From the NCBI GenBank assembly GCA_026874595.1, contig CM049317.1:46524401-46588400 (forward strand): a DNA stretch of 64,000 nucleotides, given 5' to 3'. The stretch is from Sipunculus nudus (lineage: Eukaryota > Annelida > Sipuncula > Golfingiida > Sipunculidae). This document shows, piece by piece, positions 50,101 through 60,200 of this stretch. The notes beneath the pieces were generated by a model that saw nothing but the letters and a program-made list of their open reading frames with translations, was not told where the DNA came from and ran no database searches. The position numbers and the translations under genes are program-made. Numbering within the stretch: the stretch's first letter is position 1; every line of letters begins with the position of its first letter.

Positions 50101-52656
50101 AGTCAAAATGATGAAATTGCAAAATTTTAGCCTCGCGAATATAAAGGGAACTAGAGTCTGAAATTTTACCCTAGGTGGACGATCAATTGGACATGATGCA
50201 AAAATGGTTGGAAGTTTGGCCACCAAATTTGTAGAAGCTGTAGAGCTATGTAAGAAGTATACTTATGCAAAATTTCAGGCTGATACATCAAACCAGTCCT
50301 GAGATGTTAGCATGGATATCTGTAGATGAAATGTGTAAGTGGCGCCACCTGCCACAAAATCCAGAAAGCTGTCCAAGATGTATACATATGCAAAATTTTA
50401 GGCAGATAAGTCAAACCACAGCTGAGATAGGAGTGATTTTATCCCAAGGCAGACAAACAGACCCTGTGCAAAAATGGAAAAATCTGTATCATATGCACCA
50501 GTTTTGTGTATGATACAGAGCTATGCGAGATCTATACACAAGCAAAATTTCAGCAGGATACGTCAAACCAGAGATATCAGAGAAATCCTGAGATATTAGC
50601 CTGGATGTCTGCAGTCTGAATATGAATGTAAGTGGCACCACCTGTCATAAAACAAGAAAAGCTATCCAGCATGTATGCACATGCAAAATTTTAGGAGGAT
50701 AAGTCTAACCACTGCAGAGATAAAAGTGATTTAACCCAAGGCAGATTAACAGATGGACGCTGTGCAAAAATGGTTGCATGTGGCCCATTTTAATCATATC
50801 AGCACTGGGTCATGTATTTAGCATGATGAGGTCATATATTTTGATGGCCAGATTTAATCAGACTCAATATTATTAGGGTCTATCTAAAACACTGAGATAA
50901 GTGGATAGATGGAGAAATTGCGGAGAGTTTTTATATGCAATGTGAGTTTTTATATGCAATGATACTTTTAAATACACATTACAATCACTTAAAATCTCCA
51001 AGTTTATTACTCTTAACATATTTGTTCACTGTTAAATAACCTAAATAATTAAAAATCTTTACATTCACGTAAAATTCAGCTCTCTCAATAGTTTGGACAA
51101 GCAGGTTCTTCTCTTAAGATTTTATTTGTTCCATGCCAGAGACAACAAATAGCATCAGGAGTCTGTGGGCTACTTGCGAATTGCAAATGCAGTTGATCTT
51201 TGTTTCAATCAAGAAATTAAACAAACTGAACATTTTAACCAGGGATTAATGCAAAAACACTTAGTTTCTTGTTTCAGTTCTGGCATTTTTACACCATTTC
51301 CTAAAACAAAACTGCCTCCTAGAATACCAAAGACTTAATATAAGGCAACTGTAACCATTGCAAAACTTTCTCCAAGAATACCAAAGCCTTGGTATAATAC
51401 AACTGTAACCATTGGGATTGAATGCGAATGTGGGTTCGAAGACATGACTGGGTGCGATTAAAAAAATTTAAAACATGTAATAAGTGGTTTCTTTTCAATG
51501 TGCATCGTCTTTAAAATAACTAAAACAATTAATGAAATGGATTTGTTAAGATTGTACAAATAAATCTTGTATTATTACTGTGTACATTGTGCAATATTTT
51601 TTTTATTATTGTACTTTGTATTGTTATGGTCAGAAAGAAGTGTGGTGTATTTTGTACAGACTAAGAAAAATAGGCTTTAACTGTGATCACAATATATTTA
51701 TATTTTCTATTTTTTCTTCAATTTTGTTAAATCCTACTGCCAAGTTGATTCATTAGCTTAAAGGTGCAATCTTTGTTTGTGTACATGTATAAAGTAGGTT
51801 TGTTTCAACTTTTATTTGTGCATATAAATCATGTTTATACACTATTATGGATGATAGTGTTTTTTACATATCAATAAATGAAGGTAAAAGTATGATTTAT
51901 TTATAATATTTTACATTTTGTTCACCACCTGTAAATTTGATACACCCACAGTTTTGTTATGGTTTGCACAATTAACTTTTGAAACTGTGTTTTGCCCTTT
52001 TGTCTTTAGATCTGTCAGTGTCAGCTGGTGACTCAGACAGGTGTTTTATTTTGCGTAATGCATTCACTCGGCGGTGAGTCTACAATGTTAAGCATAAAAT
52101 GCTTATGTACCAATTTTTTATTTTGGTCATTTAACAGTGCCCAAATATGTTATGGGTAATATAGCTGGAGATTTTAATATTTGAATGTATCATTGCATAT
52201 AAAAATTCTCCGCAAATTCTGTGTTTATTCTCCGTTTTAGACAGACCCATTTTATTAATATTAGGCCTTGCAATATATGGATATATGTATATAGCATGGC
52301 CTAATAATATTGATTCCGATTAAATCGGGCTAATATTGAACATGAGGTAATATCTTGAGTATGAGGTCATAAAATGAGCTACGTTTAAGCACCTGTTCTG
52401 GCTTGTCCACCATCATATGCATGTCAAAGAACACACCGGGCAGCTTAGGCCTCAGACATTTCACTATGGGGTGGCCAAAAGTCAAATTAGGGACAAAACT
52501 GCCGTCCATCACATCTAAATGCAGATAGTCTGCCCCGCTGTCCATCAGGCGCTGACATTCTGAGGATAATGATGACAGGTCAGCATTCAAAATAGAAGGT
52601 CCTATTTTGCAAGAATACCCGCCACATGAATTATCGGATCCGTCCGTTTGATCCAT
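41041..52656 (-). CDS. RPE: Ribulose-phosphate 3-epimerase
   Basis: Interconverts ribulose 5-phosphate and xylulose 5-phosphate in the cytosolic pentose phosphate pathway. Five exons (52393-52656, 48695-48802, 42607-42741, 41860-41946, 41041-41163) join without frameshift into 238 codons plus TGA, all introns GT-AG and phase 0. The TIM-barrel landmarks are in order: SILNADL (Ser21), HLDVMDG (His46, Asp48), FFDMHMMV (His80), [12 protein letters not shown] (phosphate/active-site loop) and [10 protein letters not shown] (Asp185). His46, Asp48, His80 and Asp185 are the metal ligands of the family, with the two Asp acting as acid/base. Close in length to the human enzyme (228). An in-frame ATG 34 codons upstream (52758) gives a longer alternative start; the chosen one leaves 16 residues before KIGPSIL. 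Introns 1 (3.6 kb) and 2 (6.0 kb) are full of repeats. Confidence 0.97.
41860..41946 (-). CDS. RPE: RPE exon 4
   Basis: 29 codons, acceptor TTTTCCCAG, donor GTATGC. Carries the catalytic [12 protein letters not shown]. Confidence 0.96.
42607..42741 (-). CDS. RPE: RPE exon 3
   Basis: 45 codons, acceptor ATGCAG, donor GTAAGT. Carries [10 protein letters not shown] and [14 protein letters not shown]. Confidence 0.97.
42990..44035 (+). repeat. Repeat shared with 28380-30200 (Helitron-like body)
   Basis: Matches the 28-30 kb region in the same orientation: GAACCTGTGCATTGGG, AACAATTACA-AACATC, GGCACCACCAGTCTTG, then tandem CTGCACTGAGTGAACTC units and CTGTTTACACATACTGAAAG. Lies in RPE intron 2. 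The termini of the larger element are not present here. Confidence 0.7.
44440..46720. repeat. Tandem-core repeat, family C
   Basis: Monomer blocks recur: ATGACCCCCGTACAAAAA followed by GGTGGTGCCACCAATACCT near 44900 and 46215, CTTCCCATAACTCAGCCAAA-type pieces near 44290, 45880 and 46060, and AGAAGATTTTTAAAG. It ends in a GACGGACGAC-like tail near 46660. Coding-free, in RPE intron 2. Confidence 0.6.
47041..47920 (+). mobile_element. Family-B HINE-like element, copy with complete ends
   Basis: 5' palindrome TGACCCATGGGTCA, then the CTCAGCTGACTGGGAAGAG block shared with 12981-14003, about two core monomers, the GACGGACGGACGACGG tail and the 3' hairpin AGCTCAGCATGACT-gaa-AGTCAGCTGAGCT followed by AAAAA. 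This is the cleanest example of the family here. Confidence 0.78.
48389..48406. repeat. Poly-C tract
   Basis: About 17 consecutive C. Confidence 0.95.
48695..48802 (-). CDS. RPE: RPE exon 2
   Basis: 36 codons between acceptor CCGGCAG and donor GTAGGT, encoding [20 protein letters not shown] and on to the AGMK that leads into exon 3. Confidence 0.96.
49540..50830. repeat. Tandem-core repeat with GTGGCGCCACCTG
   Basis: At least three monomers share ATATGCAAAATTT, TCAAACCA(G/C)TCCTGAGAT and GTGGCGCCACCTG (49658, 50339, 50630 as GTGGCACCACCTG), with ACAGACGG-type linkers. Related in design to families B-D. In RPE intron 1. Confidence 0.6.
50831..52392. other. RPE intron 1, remaining part
   Basis: AT-rich. 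The half-sites TTTTTATATGCAATG near 50930-50960 and CATTGCATATAAAAATTCTC near 52190 are inverted about 1.2 kb apart, with ATTTCTCCAT/ATCTAAAAC pieces and ATAGGCCTTGCAATATA-like edges. This suggests a further palindromic element filling 50870-52270. No gene. Confidence 0.4.
52393..52656 (-). CDS. RPE: RPE exon 1
   Basis: 88 codons from ATG to donor GTGCTT after MMVDKPEQ. Encodes Ser21, His46, Asp48 and His80. The upstream ATG at 52758 is in frame without an intervening stop. Confidence 0.93.
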
Positions 52657-54150
52657 CTTGACTTTCACGTGTGCCAAACAAATCTCCACCAGGGGTCTCT
52701 CTGCATCAAGTTGGCTGTTGACTCGTACCCAGTGCATTAATATCCCACTAGGCGTCAACTAAGATAGTGTATCGGGTACCGGTCTAATTATCCGAAGGGA
52801 CTAAAATTGGAATGTAGGAGGTCTAATGTGACAAGTACAATTCTACACACTAAAAACCTGGACGTTGGAAAATGGTAAATAAAGAACTTGAGAAAAATAG
52901 TTAATTTTATTACAGTTGACATCACGGCAAAAATTACTTATTCAAAAATGACTGATTCAATTGAAATAATTTTAACAAAACACCTACGCCACTTATGAAA
53001 GCTGTCTCTATAAAGAGCAGTACGTTTATTTAAGCCATGCATGGCTATCGATAAACGTACCTTTATTCATATGGAAATATTTGGTTTTGGTATTTTTATT
53101 TTCCTTTTTTTTAAATATTCTTCCAATCTTTTGTCCGATTTAATTTATTCTTCCTCAGGATGAATCTTACCACATAAAATTACTTAACTTAAAAGTGCAA
53201 TTTTTAATATTTTAATGTCGATTATCTCCTAGCCAATATATTACTGGTACAAAAAATATGATTAAAATATCACAATTAAGGTTGCCACCATTTCTAAGAC
53301 AATATTTTGAAATTCATTCATGAGATCATAGTAGTAGGTGACTCAGCACTCTCCAGTTTCCACATGGACCGTTTGACCTAGAAAGTTGAAATATACGTAC
53401 AGCTATATATGTAATTACGATTAAAAAGTACAGGGGGCAATGCCAGGCGCGTCCCGGAAATTGGTAGGGCCCGGCAAGGTCTCTACATTTAAGAAGTCAT
53501 GAAAACGACAAATATATTGTGAAATTCAGATATCTTTAATATGATCGAGACCTAATTTATTTAACATATTCCAAACTGTCTCAATATTATTTCTATTAAA
53601 AATGACAAATCTTAACAAAATGGAAAAATGAACGTGAAATATTTCTACCACTTTATCCAATTCAACTTGAACCCGCTTCTTTGGAAATTTCAAGTAATAT
53701 GCAGAACCTAAGTTTGTCATCACGACACTGAACCTTCGAATCCTTAAATTGGTATCGGGTATTGGAATTTGGTGTCAAAAACCAGATTAATTTTTTGTTT
53801 TGACAGGAGGTGGGGATTCTGGGCAACCCAGAACGGTAACCCAAGGGTTCAAACCTGAGTATGTAGTCTGTTTGGCAATTATAATTCTACAATAAGATAT
53901 CTCAGATCAATTCACACGGTCCTATATATTCGACTTCTGACATTTGTTTATTTACATCCGAGTTTTAGGTCTCTACGATTGATATTCTCCGGGAATTCCC
54001 CGGATCTTTGCCGATTCTCGTATTGTTGGAAAGTCCCGTGTTTTCATTGGAGACAAGTTTGACAAGACATGTATTCACATGTCAAGAACGCCTGGGTTAA
54101 TTCATTTTTCTTTCAATCAAGGGTATTTCTGTCATTAAATAAATTTGAAT
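52657..54150. promoter_or_regulatory. Putative shared RPE/IQCB1 upstream region
   Basis: The two starts diverge across 1.49 kb. Inference: both promoters lie here. Near 53975-54035 is a GC-richer patch with CCGGGAATTCCCCGG close to the IQCB1 start. A 65-codon minus-strand frame at 53526-53723 (KFPKKRVQVELDKVVEIFHV) looks protein-like but was not identified. No TATA box can be assigned. Confidence 0.45.
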
Positions 54151-54253
54151 ATGGCACAGATTGATGAAAAGGACAAAAGAATCCTAACATTAGCGGCAGA
54201 AGTTGCTGAGAGTACAAACAAAGGCGTGCCAACACTGTTACTGAAGCTGAAAG
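54151..54253 (+). CDS. IQCB1: IQCB1 exon 1
   Basis: ATG (context AATATGG), 34 codons plus one base, donor GTCAGT. The next acceptor (TTCATATTTCAG, 54472) restores LKLK-D-ILDG, matching the vertebrate register. Confidence 0.9.
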
Positions 54254-57200
54254 GTCAGTATTGAAATGATTACAAACAAACTGTGAGCTACCAGCTTTTA
54301 TTTGAATAATTTTTATTAAACGCTACATTATTCTTCACATACAGGAGATACACTCACTGTATAATGAAACTTTATTATTTGACGAATAACGCCCGGCTGG
54401 ACAAGTACTTTCAAAAGGTAATGTTGAGCTCTGCTAAAGATAATGTTTCAGATGATATACTTCATATTTCAGATATATTGGATGGTGCTGTCCCGGGCAG
54501 TAAACAGCTGTCTGATCTGAAGCTTGAGATATGGACATATGACCTTCACCAGGTGCTGCTGCTCTCCATCAAACAGGATTTCAATCGTGTAACGGCAGGT
54601 TGGAGTGTTGCAGCGAAGCTCGCCAACTTATTGAGGTATATCACTCATTCATTTCCAATATCAAATCATTCATTTCCGTGACTGATCCATGATATATGAT
54701 ATTCTCACTATAAAAGTATCATTCAAACTGATTCATGTTAAAGCCTTACAGTGTGTGCATATTATAATGTACTGCAGGTAATGCCTTTTCAGAAAAGTTC
54801 ATATTATGCCACTGTTTAAGAACTTGTTTATCTACAAGCTGTTAGTAAACACAGCATTAATTGTTGACAAACAGGGAGACCAAATGTCCCACACGTTATA
54901 GCACAAGGATATAAACAAAACAAACAGCCTGTGTGTGGTATGATCTGCATTTTCTGACCTGTTGTTATGAAATGTTCAAGGGATTATCTTGGCTTATAGA
55001 TGTCAAATATCAGAATAGGACCCTTTAATTCTCATTAAAAAAAAATTGATTAAAAGATTATTTTTCAAAGCACTCCTTATTTCTAATAATAATAATTACT
55101 AATCCAGAATGATAACTAATTTGGAATGTAATTTTATTTTACAGTCTGTCAAGTATTGGTTTTGATCCACCAGAAAGCCATGAGTTTTATGGAATCTTTC
55201 TGCCAGATTGCTGTGAGAGTCTACTGGTTTTGGCTCGCAAGTTGCAAGCAAAGTACCTGAAAACCACAGCAGTAAGTCATACTTGGAGCATTGGTAGATT
55301 CATGTATATAGACAAATCTTCCCTCAGTCATACAGTTTAGCCAGGACAAACTTGTGATTTTTTTTTAAATGTCAGAAACACAGTAAAACTGACACTGTTA
55401 ATGTTAAAATACAGATTTAGTAAATATAGGAAAACAGAAACTGTTAATTTTAGAATACAAATTTAGTATATACAGCAAAACGAGCATTGTATATGTTAAA
55501 ATATGGACATAATATGTATAGCAAAAACAGACACTGTTAAAATTACAATACAGATTTAGAAAATACAGCAAAGGCAGACACTGTTAATGTTGTATTACAA
55601 ATTAAGTATATACAGTAAAAACAGACACTTTCATTGTTACAATACAGATTTAGTACATATGTTTTGAACACTAAGAATTTGGTGGTTATTCAAGCTGAAC
55701 TTAATAGGCTGAGAAGAGATCTCAACACACAGCCTGGTGTTTGTACTGTAGATTATCAAAATTGCTACTTGTCTAATCATGTCTAAAAGATGTAACAGCA
55801 GGATTGTAACTGAGTTTATGCCTTGTCAGAGAATGAGCTGTTATTTCATGACAAAAACGTTCAGAACTGACTCAGACACAACTGATCAGTGTTTCTGTAA
55901 TCTTTAATTCCCTTCAGTCAAATCAGTCTTTACTGCAAATGTTATCTTTGTTGCAAATGTTATTGTCAGATTTTGTTTACCTTTCCTCAGAACATCAGCT
56001 GAGCTAGGATCATGATCCTTGGGTCACTTATCTACTAATGATGTATTTTATGGAATATCAGGTGCTGGAGTCACTAAGAAATGATCTACTGGATTCCTTG
56101 AGGACTGTGTTGGATTCTCTGAGTCGCCTTATCAGTGGACACGACTTCCTCTGTGCAAATGGTAGGTCAAGAAAGTATTTGACAATTAAAATGAATTTAT
56201 GGGGGGTTGTTGGTCGTTAAGTACATGCAAAGTTCCAGATAATAAGTATGGACAGTTATGTCAAATGATAGGCGTGAACCAGGCTCCTATTTATATATTA
56301 AAACTATGCTGAATTACATTTGGTTGTTGGAGCATTCTCAAACATGAAATTAGCAAGTGGGACTCCATGTAAGGGCTTTTAAACTGGTAGGTCATCAGAG
56401 TTTGCAAGCCTGGGTAAAACACAGATTTTACTCAGATTTTACCCAGGATTCCTGAATTTTGCTCATAATTCCTATTGATTAGAGTGGTGTGCACTTCATA
56501 GCCAAACAAAAGTTTAAAGTGTGAATGGTAAATGGCTTCCTTTTTACAGAGGTGCTGCTGTTGTCAGGACCACTTGACTTTCTACCTAATTAAAAAAAAT
56601 GTGTTTTTAACTTCTGCTGACCAACCAGAAAGAAACTAAGCTAAAGCCCTGCTTGATAAAAGCAGAAAACATGGAAAAATGTAGGGTAATAGACTGGGCA
56701 AAACCCTGGTTCAAACTCAGGTCAAACATGGGTAAAATACTTTTGACTCTGGTTTTACCCACTGTGTAAAGGTTTTATCTGGTTAAAATGCAAACTCTGA
56801 GGGTCATACAAATGCTTGTCCCAATTATATTCTGCTGGGCTAATATAATACACCAGAGATGGTAGCTTTATCTTATCTAGTCAAAGACAATATTCCAAAA
56901 ATACAGTCTACAGGCTCAACTCAACATACCAAGCCTTCAACATTTGTGTTGCCAAGAATTTTGTTACCTCTGTCAGTAGGGCCCAGATCCAAAAATTCAG
57001 GGTTTACTTTACCCTAAAATGTGTTGTAAGGCTCACAGTCATTTATAAACTGCTCATCTTAGAATAAGAATCTGCTGGAATGTTTTGGCAGTTAACACTT
57101 ATTTTCTTCCATGCCTTCTGAAGGTATGATTTATTCTAAAAATAAGCTGTAGGGCTTTGATGACAAGTCACTATTACACTGCTTCAGAGGGGACAAACTT

Positions 57201-60200
57201 TTATCATTTTTAGTATGAAATTGTCAGATTAAGTGAAAGTATGATTTTTGTTTACTGTATGATGCAGTAAATTGTTATTTTGCTTTGTGAAAGGTGTGTT
57301 TTTTATCCTTCCAGTCCTGAAGTCACCATGGCTGTTACAGATGCTGATCACTGATGATAAAGAAACATGCCTTGTCGTCATGGGAACAATGCAGAGTGCC
57401 AACCGCATGAAACCGTAAGCACCATCTAAATCACACACCATGCCGCCACACAGTGATTACCAATGAGAAAACTAGTCTTTTAGGCGTGCACTGTAGATTA
57501 AAGTTCTGATCAAGTATTTGTGGAACTACGTATTGCAGCATTAAATGTTATACAATAGGGCTGTAAAGAGTATACAAATATCTAGATTCCATGATCTGTG
57601 CAAGAAATTTTAGCACAAATATTTGCCTATGGATTATTCCAGGTTCATGAATCTAATGAGATTTTATGATACAACAGGCTTATATAGCAAAGAATGAATA
57701 AACAATCTCTTGTGAGACTGAATGTTATCTAATTTCTAAATCCAGTAATTTGCTGTGACCTCATTGGTACTGGGGCCATGGGCCAAAAATACATGGTTTA
57801 TTGCACATGATACATTTGTACTGAGCCAAATTTTAAAAAAATACTATGGATACACAGCAATCAACATGCAGGAGGATTAATTGATTAAATTTCTTGCTGT
57901 GTAAGGCACAAGGTTCACAAACTGATTTATGTAATGCCATGCAGTTTCATGAATCAATTTGTCTCACAATTTGCCTGGCTATACACAGCTCTCTAATACA
58001 GTTGTGGTCATGTGACTTACATGGACATCATGTAAGTTTTGGTGGTGCAACCTTTTGTCCAAAATTGAAAGATCTGCTGCAGTTGACATTACTTACATAC
58101 AAAAAGAATGCCAAAGTCACCCTATTTCAAATTTGCCAGTAAAAACCATCAAAAGTATCACAATGCATGATTCTGTATACAGATACAATAACCTTTTACA
58201 TTATCATGTAAAAATTGTGTGTGTCTGTTGGTCTGTGCCCTATTTTACATACTATAGCATACATGATTGTAGGCCTTACCATGTTTTCATATTTGATTAG
58301 AGGAGTGCTGGCTGTGGTCAGTGAGCAGATCGTACACGGGCTGCTGGATGAGTTGGTGTACAAGCTGACCTCAGTAGAGGACCCTGAAGTGGGCAGCACT
58401 GTCACCCGCACCGTTCTTGTGATGTGCGAGTCTCACCCCCCATTGGTGGAGCTGATCTGTGTCCGATATAAGTAGGTTAAACCCAACATTCTGTTTATTG
58501 TGAAAATTAAATTATTTTTACAGGTAATGTGTTAATTTTATCAATTAATGACCACCAGATTTCTGTCTGAAGGCTGCAAACAGCACATATCCAAAGTTTT
58601 GGAGCTAGAAAGTATTAATTTTACATCAAGATGGATCCTAGCAAGATCGGAAATTAAACTGAAAATGGGTCATTATGACCTTATACCAGGGAGAGCTTGG
58701 CTTATTAATTTTCATGATCAAAACTTGTTGTAACTGTTCAAATGATACACATCATAAGCACCAGTTTCTCAGTTTAGAGTATTGGCACCGCTGTACCTCA
58801 TTTTTCGAAGTTACACCTTTAAACAGATTGTCTAATGTGAAATCATGGAAGACCCATCCACAGGTCATATCATAATGAAGAATTCATGAAATGAAATTAG
58901 TCTTTTCTCTTAAGATAAGACCAGGTTCATTCTTTTGTTGAAGAATATTATTGATATCTAAAAGTTCAAAATATTAAGGTTACAGACTTATTCTTCTATG
59001 TACAGAAATACAGTGAAATCTTGCTAACATGACCATCTGTTGGAACCAGCCAGTGTTTGTGTTAGTGGGGTGTGTAATAATACCGGGAGGTTTTATAATG
59101 ATTTACACTAGTCTGACAGCAAATAAAGTGGTCGTGTTTGTGGGGTGGGTGTGATAGCAGGGTGGTTGTGTTAGCGGAGTGGATGTGATATTAGTGTGGT
59201 TATATTAGCAGGGTTGGTGTGATAGCATAGTGATCCTGTTAGCAGGGTGGAAGTGATAGAAGGGTTGTCCTGTTAGCAGGGTGGGTGTGTTAGCAGGGTG
59301 GGTGTGATAGCATAGTGGTCCTGTTAGCAGGGTGGGTGTGATAGCAGGGTGGATATGTAGCAGGGTGGTCTTGTTAGCAGGGTGGTTGTGTTAGCAGGGA
59401 TGGTGTGATAGCAGGGTGGGTGTGATTGCAGGGTGGTCGTCTTAGAGGACTGGGTGTGATAGCAGAGCAGTCTTGTTTGTGGGATGGGTGTGATAGCAGG
59501 GTGGTCGTGTTGGCAGGGTGGGTGTGATAGCAGGGTGGTTGTGTTAGCTGAGTGGGTGTGATATAAGGGTGTTTTTATTAGCAGGGTGGGTGTGACAGCA
59601 TAGTGGTCCTGTTAGCAGGGTGGGTGTGATAGCAGGGTGGTCATCAGGCAGGGTTTCACTGTACTTCATGATGAGATCATTTACAGAAAATTATAAACTT
59701 TTACTTAATTCATTTTGTTACAATTATGTTAACATTATGGTATAGAAACATATTTAAATAAATATAACCATGTATATTGTTTCAGAGGGTTAAGATTACT
59801 GTTGAGACAGTGGGAAGGTAAGGGTTTCGGTCGGGATTTGAGGAAACTTGTGCTGCTACTGCAAGCTGGTAGTGCAAGGAGAGCAGAAATGGAAGTAAGT
59901 CATAAAGCCAAATTATCATGCTTATTGTAAAGCTACCCATTTAATACCAGTAGGGCAGAAGTTAGTACTTAAGTACCCTAGTAATTCTGAACAAGAATTC
60001 AAGTCCAAAATCTGGACTTGAGTCCTTGTTTAGGCCTGTATTTTGAGATATTTGAGCAGTTATTTCTGTAGTTATTAATAATGCATTTAAATATCATTGT
60101 ATCTTACTAAATCAGGTGTTCTACAAATTAAAGTTTCATATAACACACCTTCACACGCTCTAAAATATTTCCAGTAAATGTAAACCAACTGGACCTTCTG

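Noticed and set aside
53810-53870. Possible tRNA or tRNA-derived SINE (GGGTTCAAACC)
   Set aside because: No A box at the right distance and no cloverleaf could be formed.
54364-54681. 105-codon frame starting at 54364 as an IQCB1 start or exon
   Set aside because: Homology to the IQCB1 N terminus shows the exon begins at 54473; the earlier part is intron.
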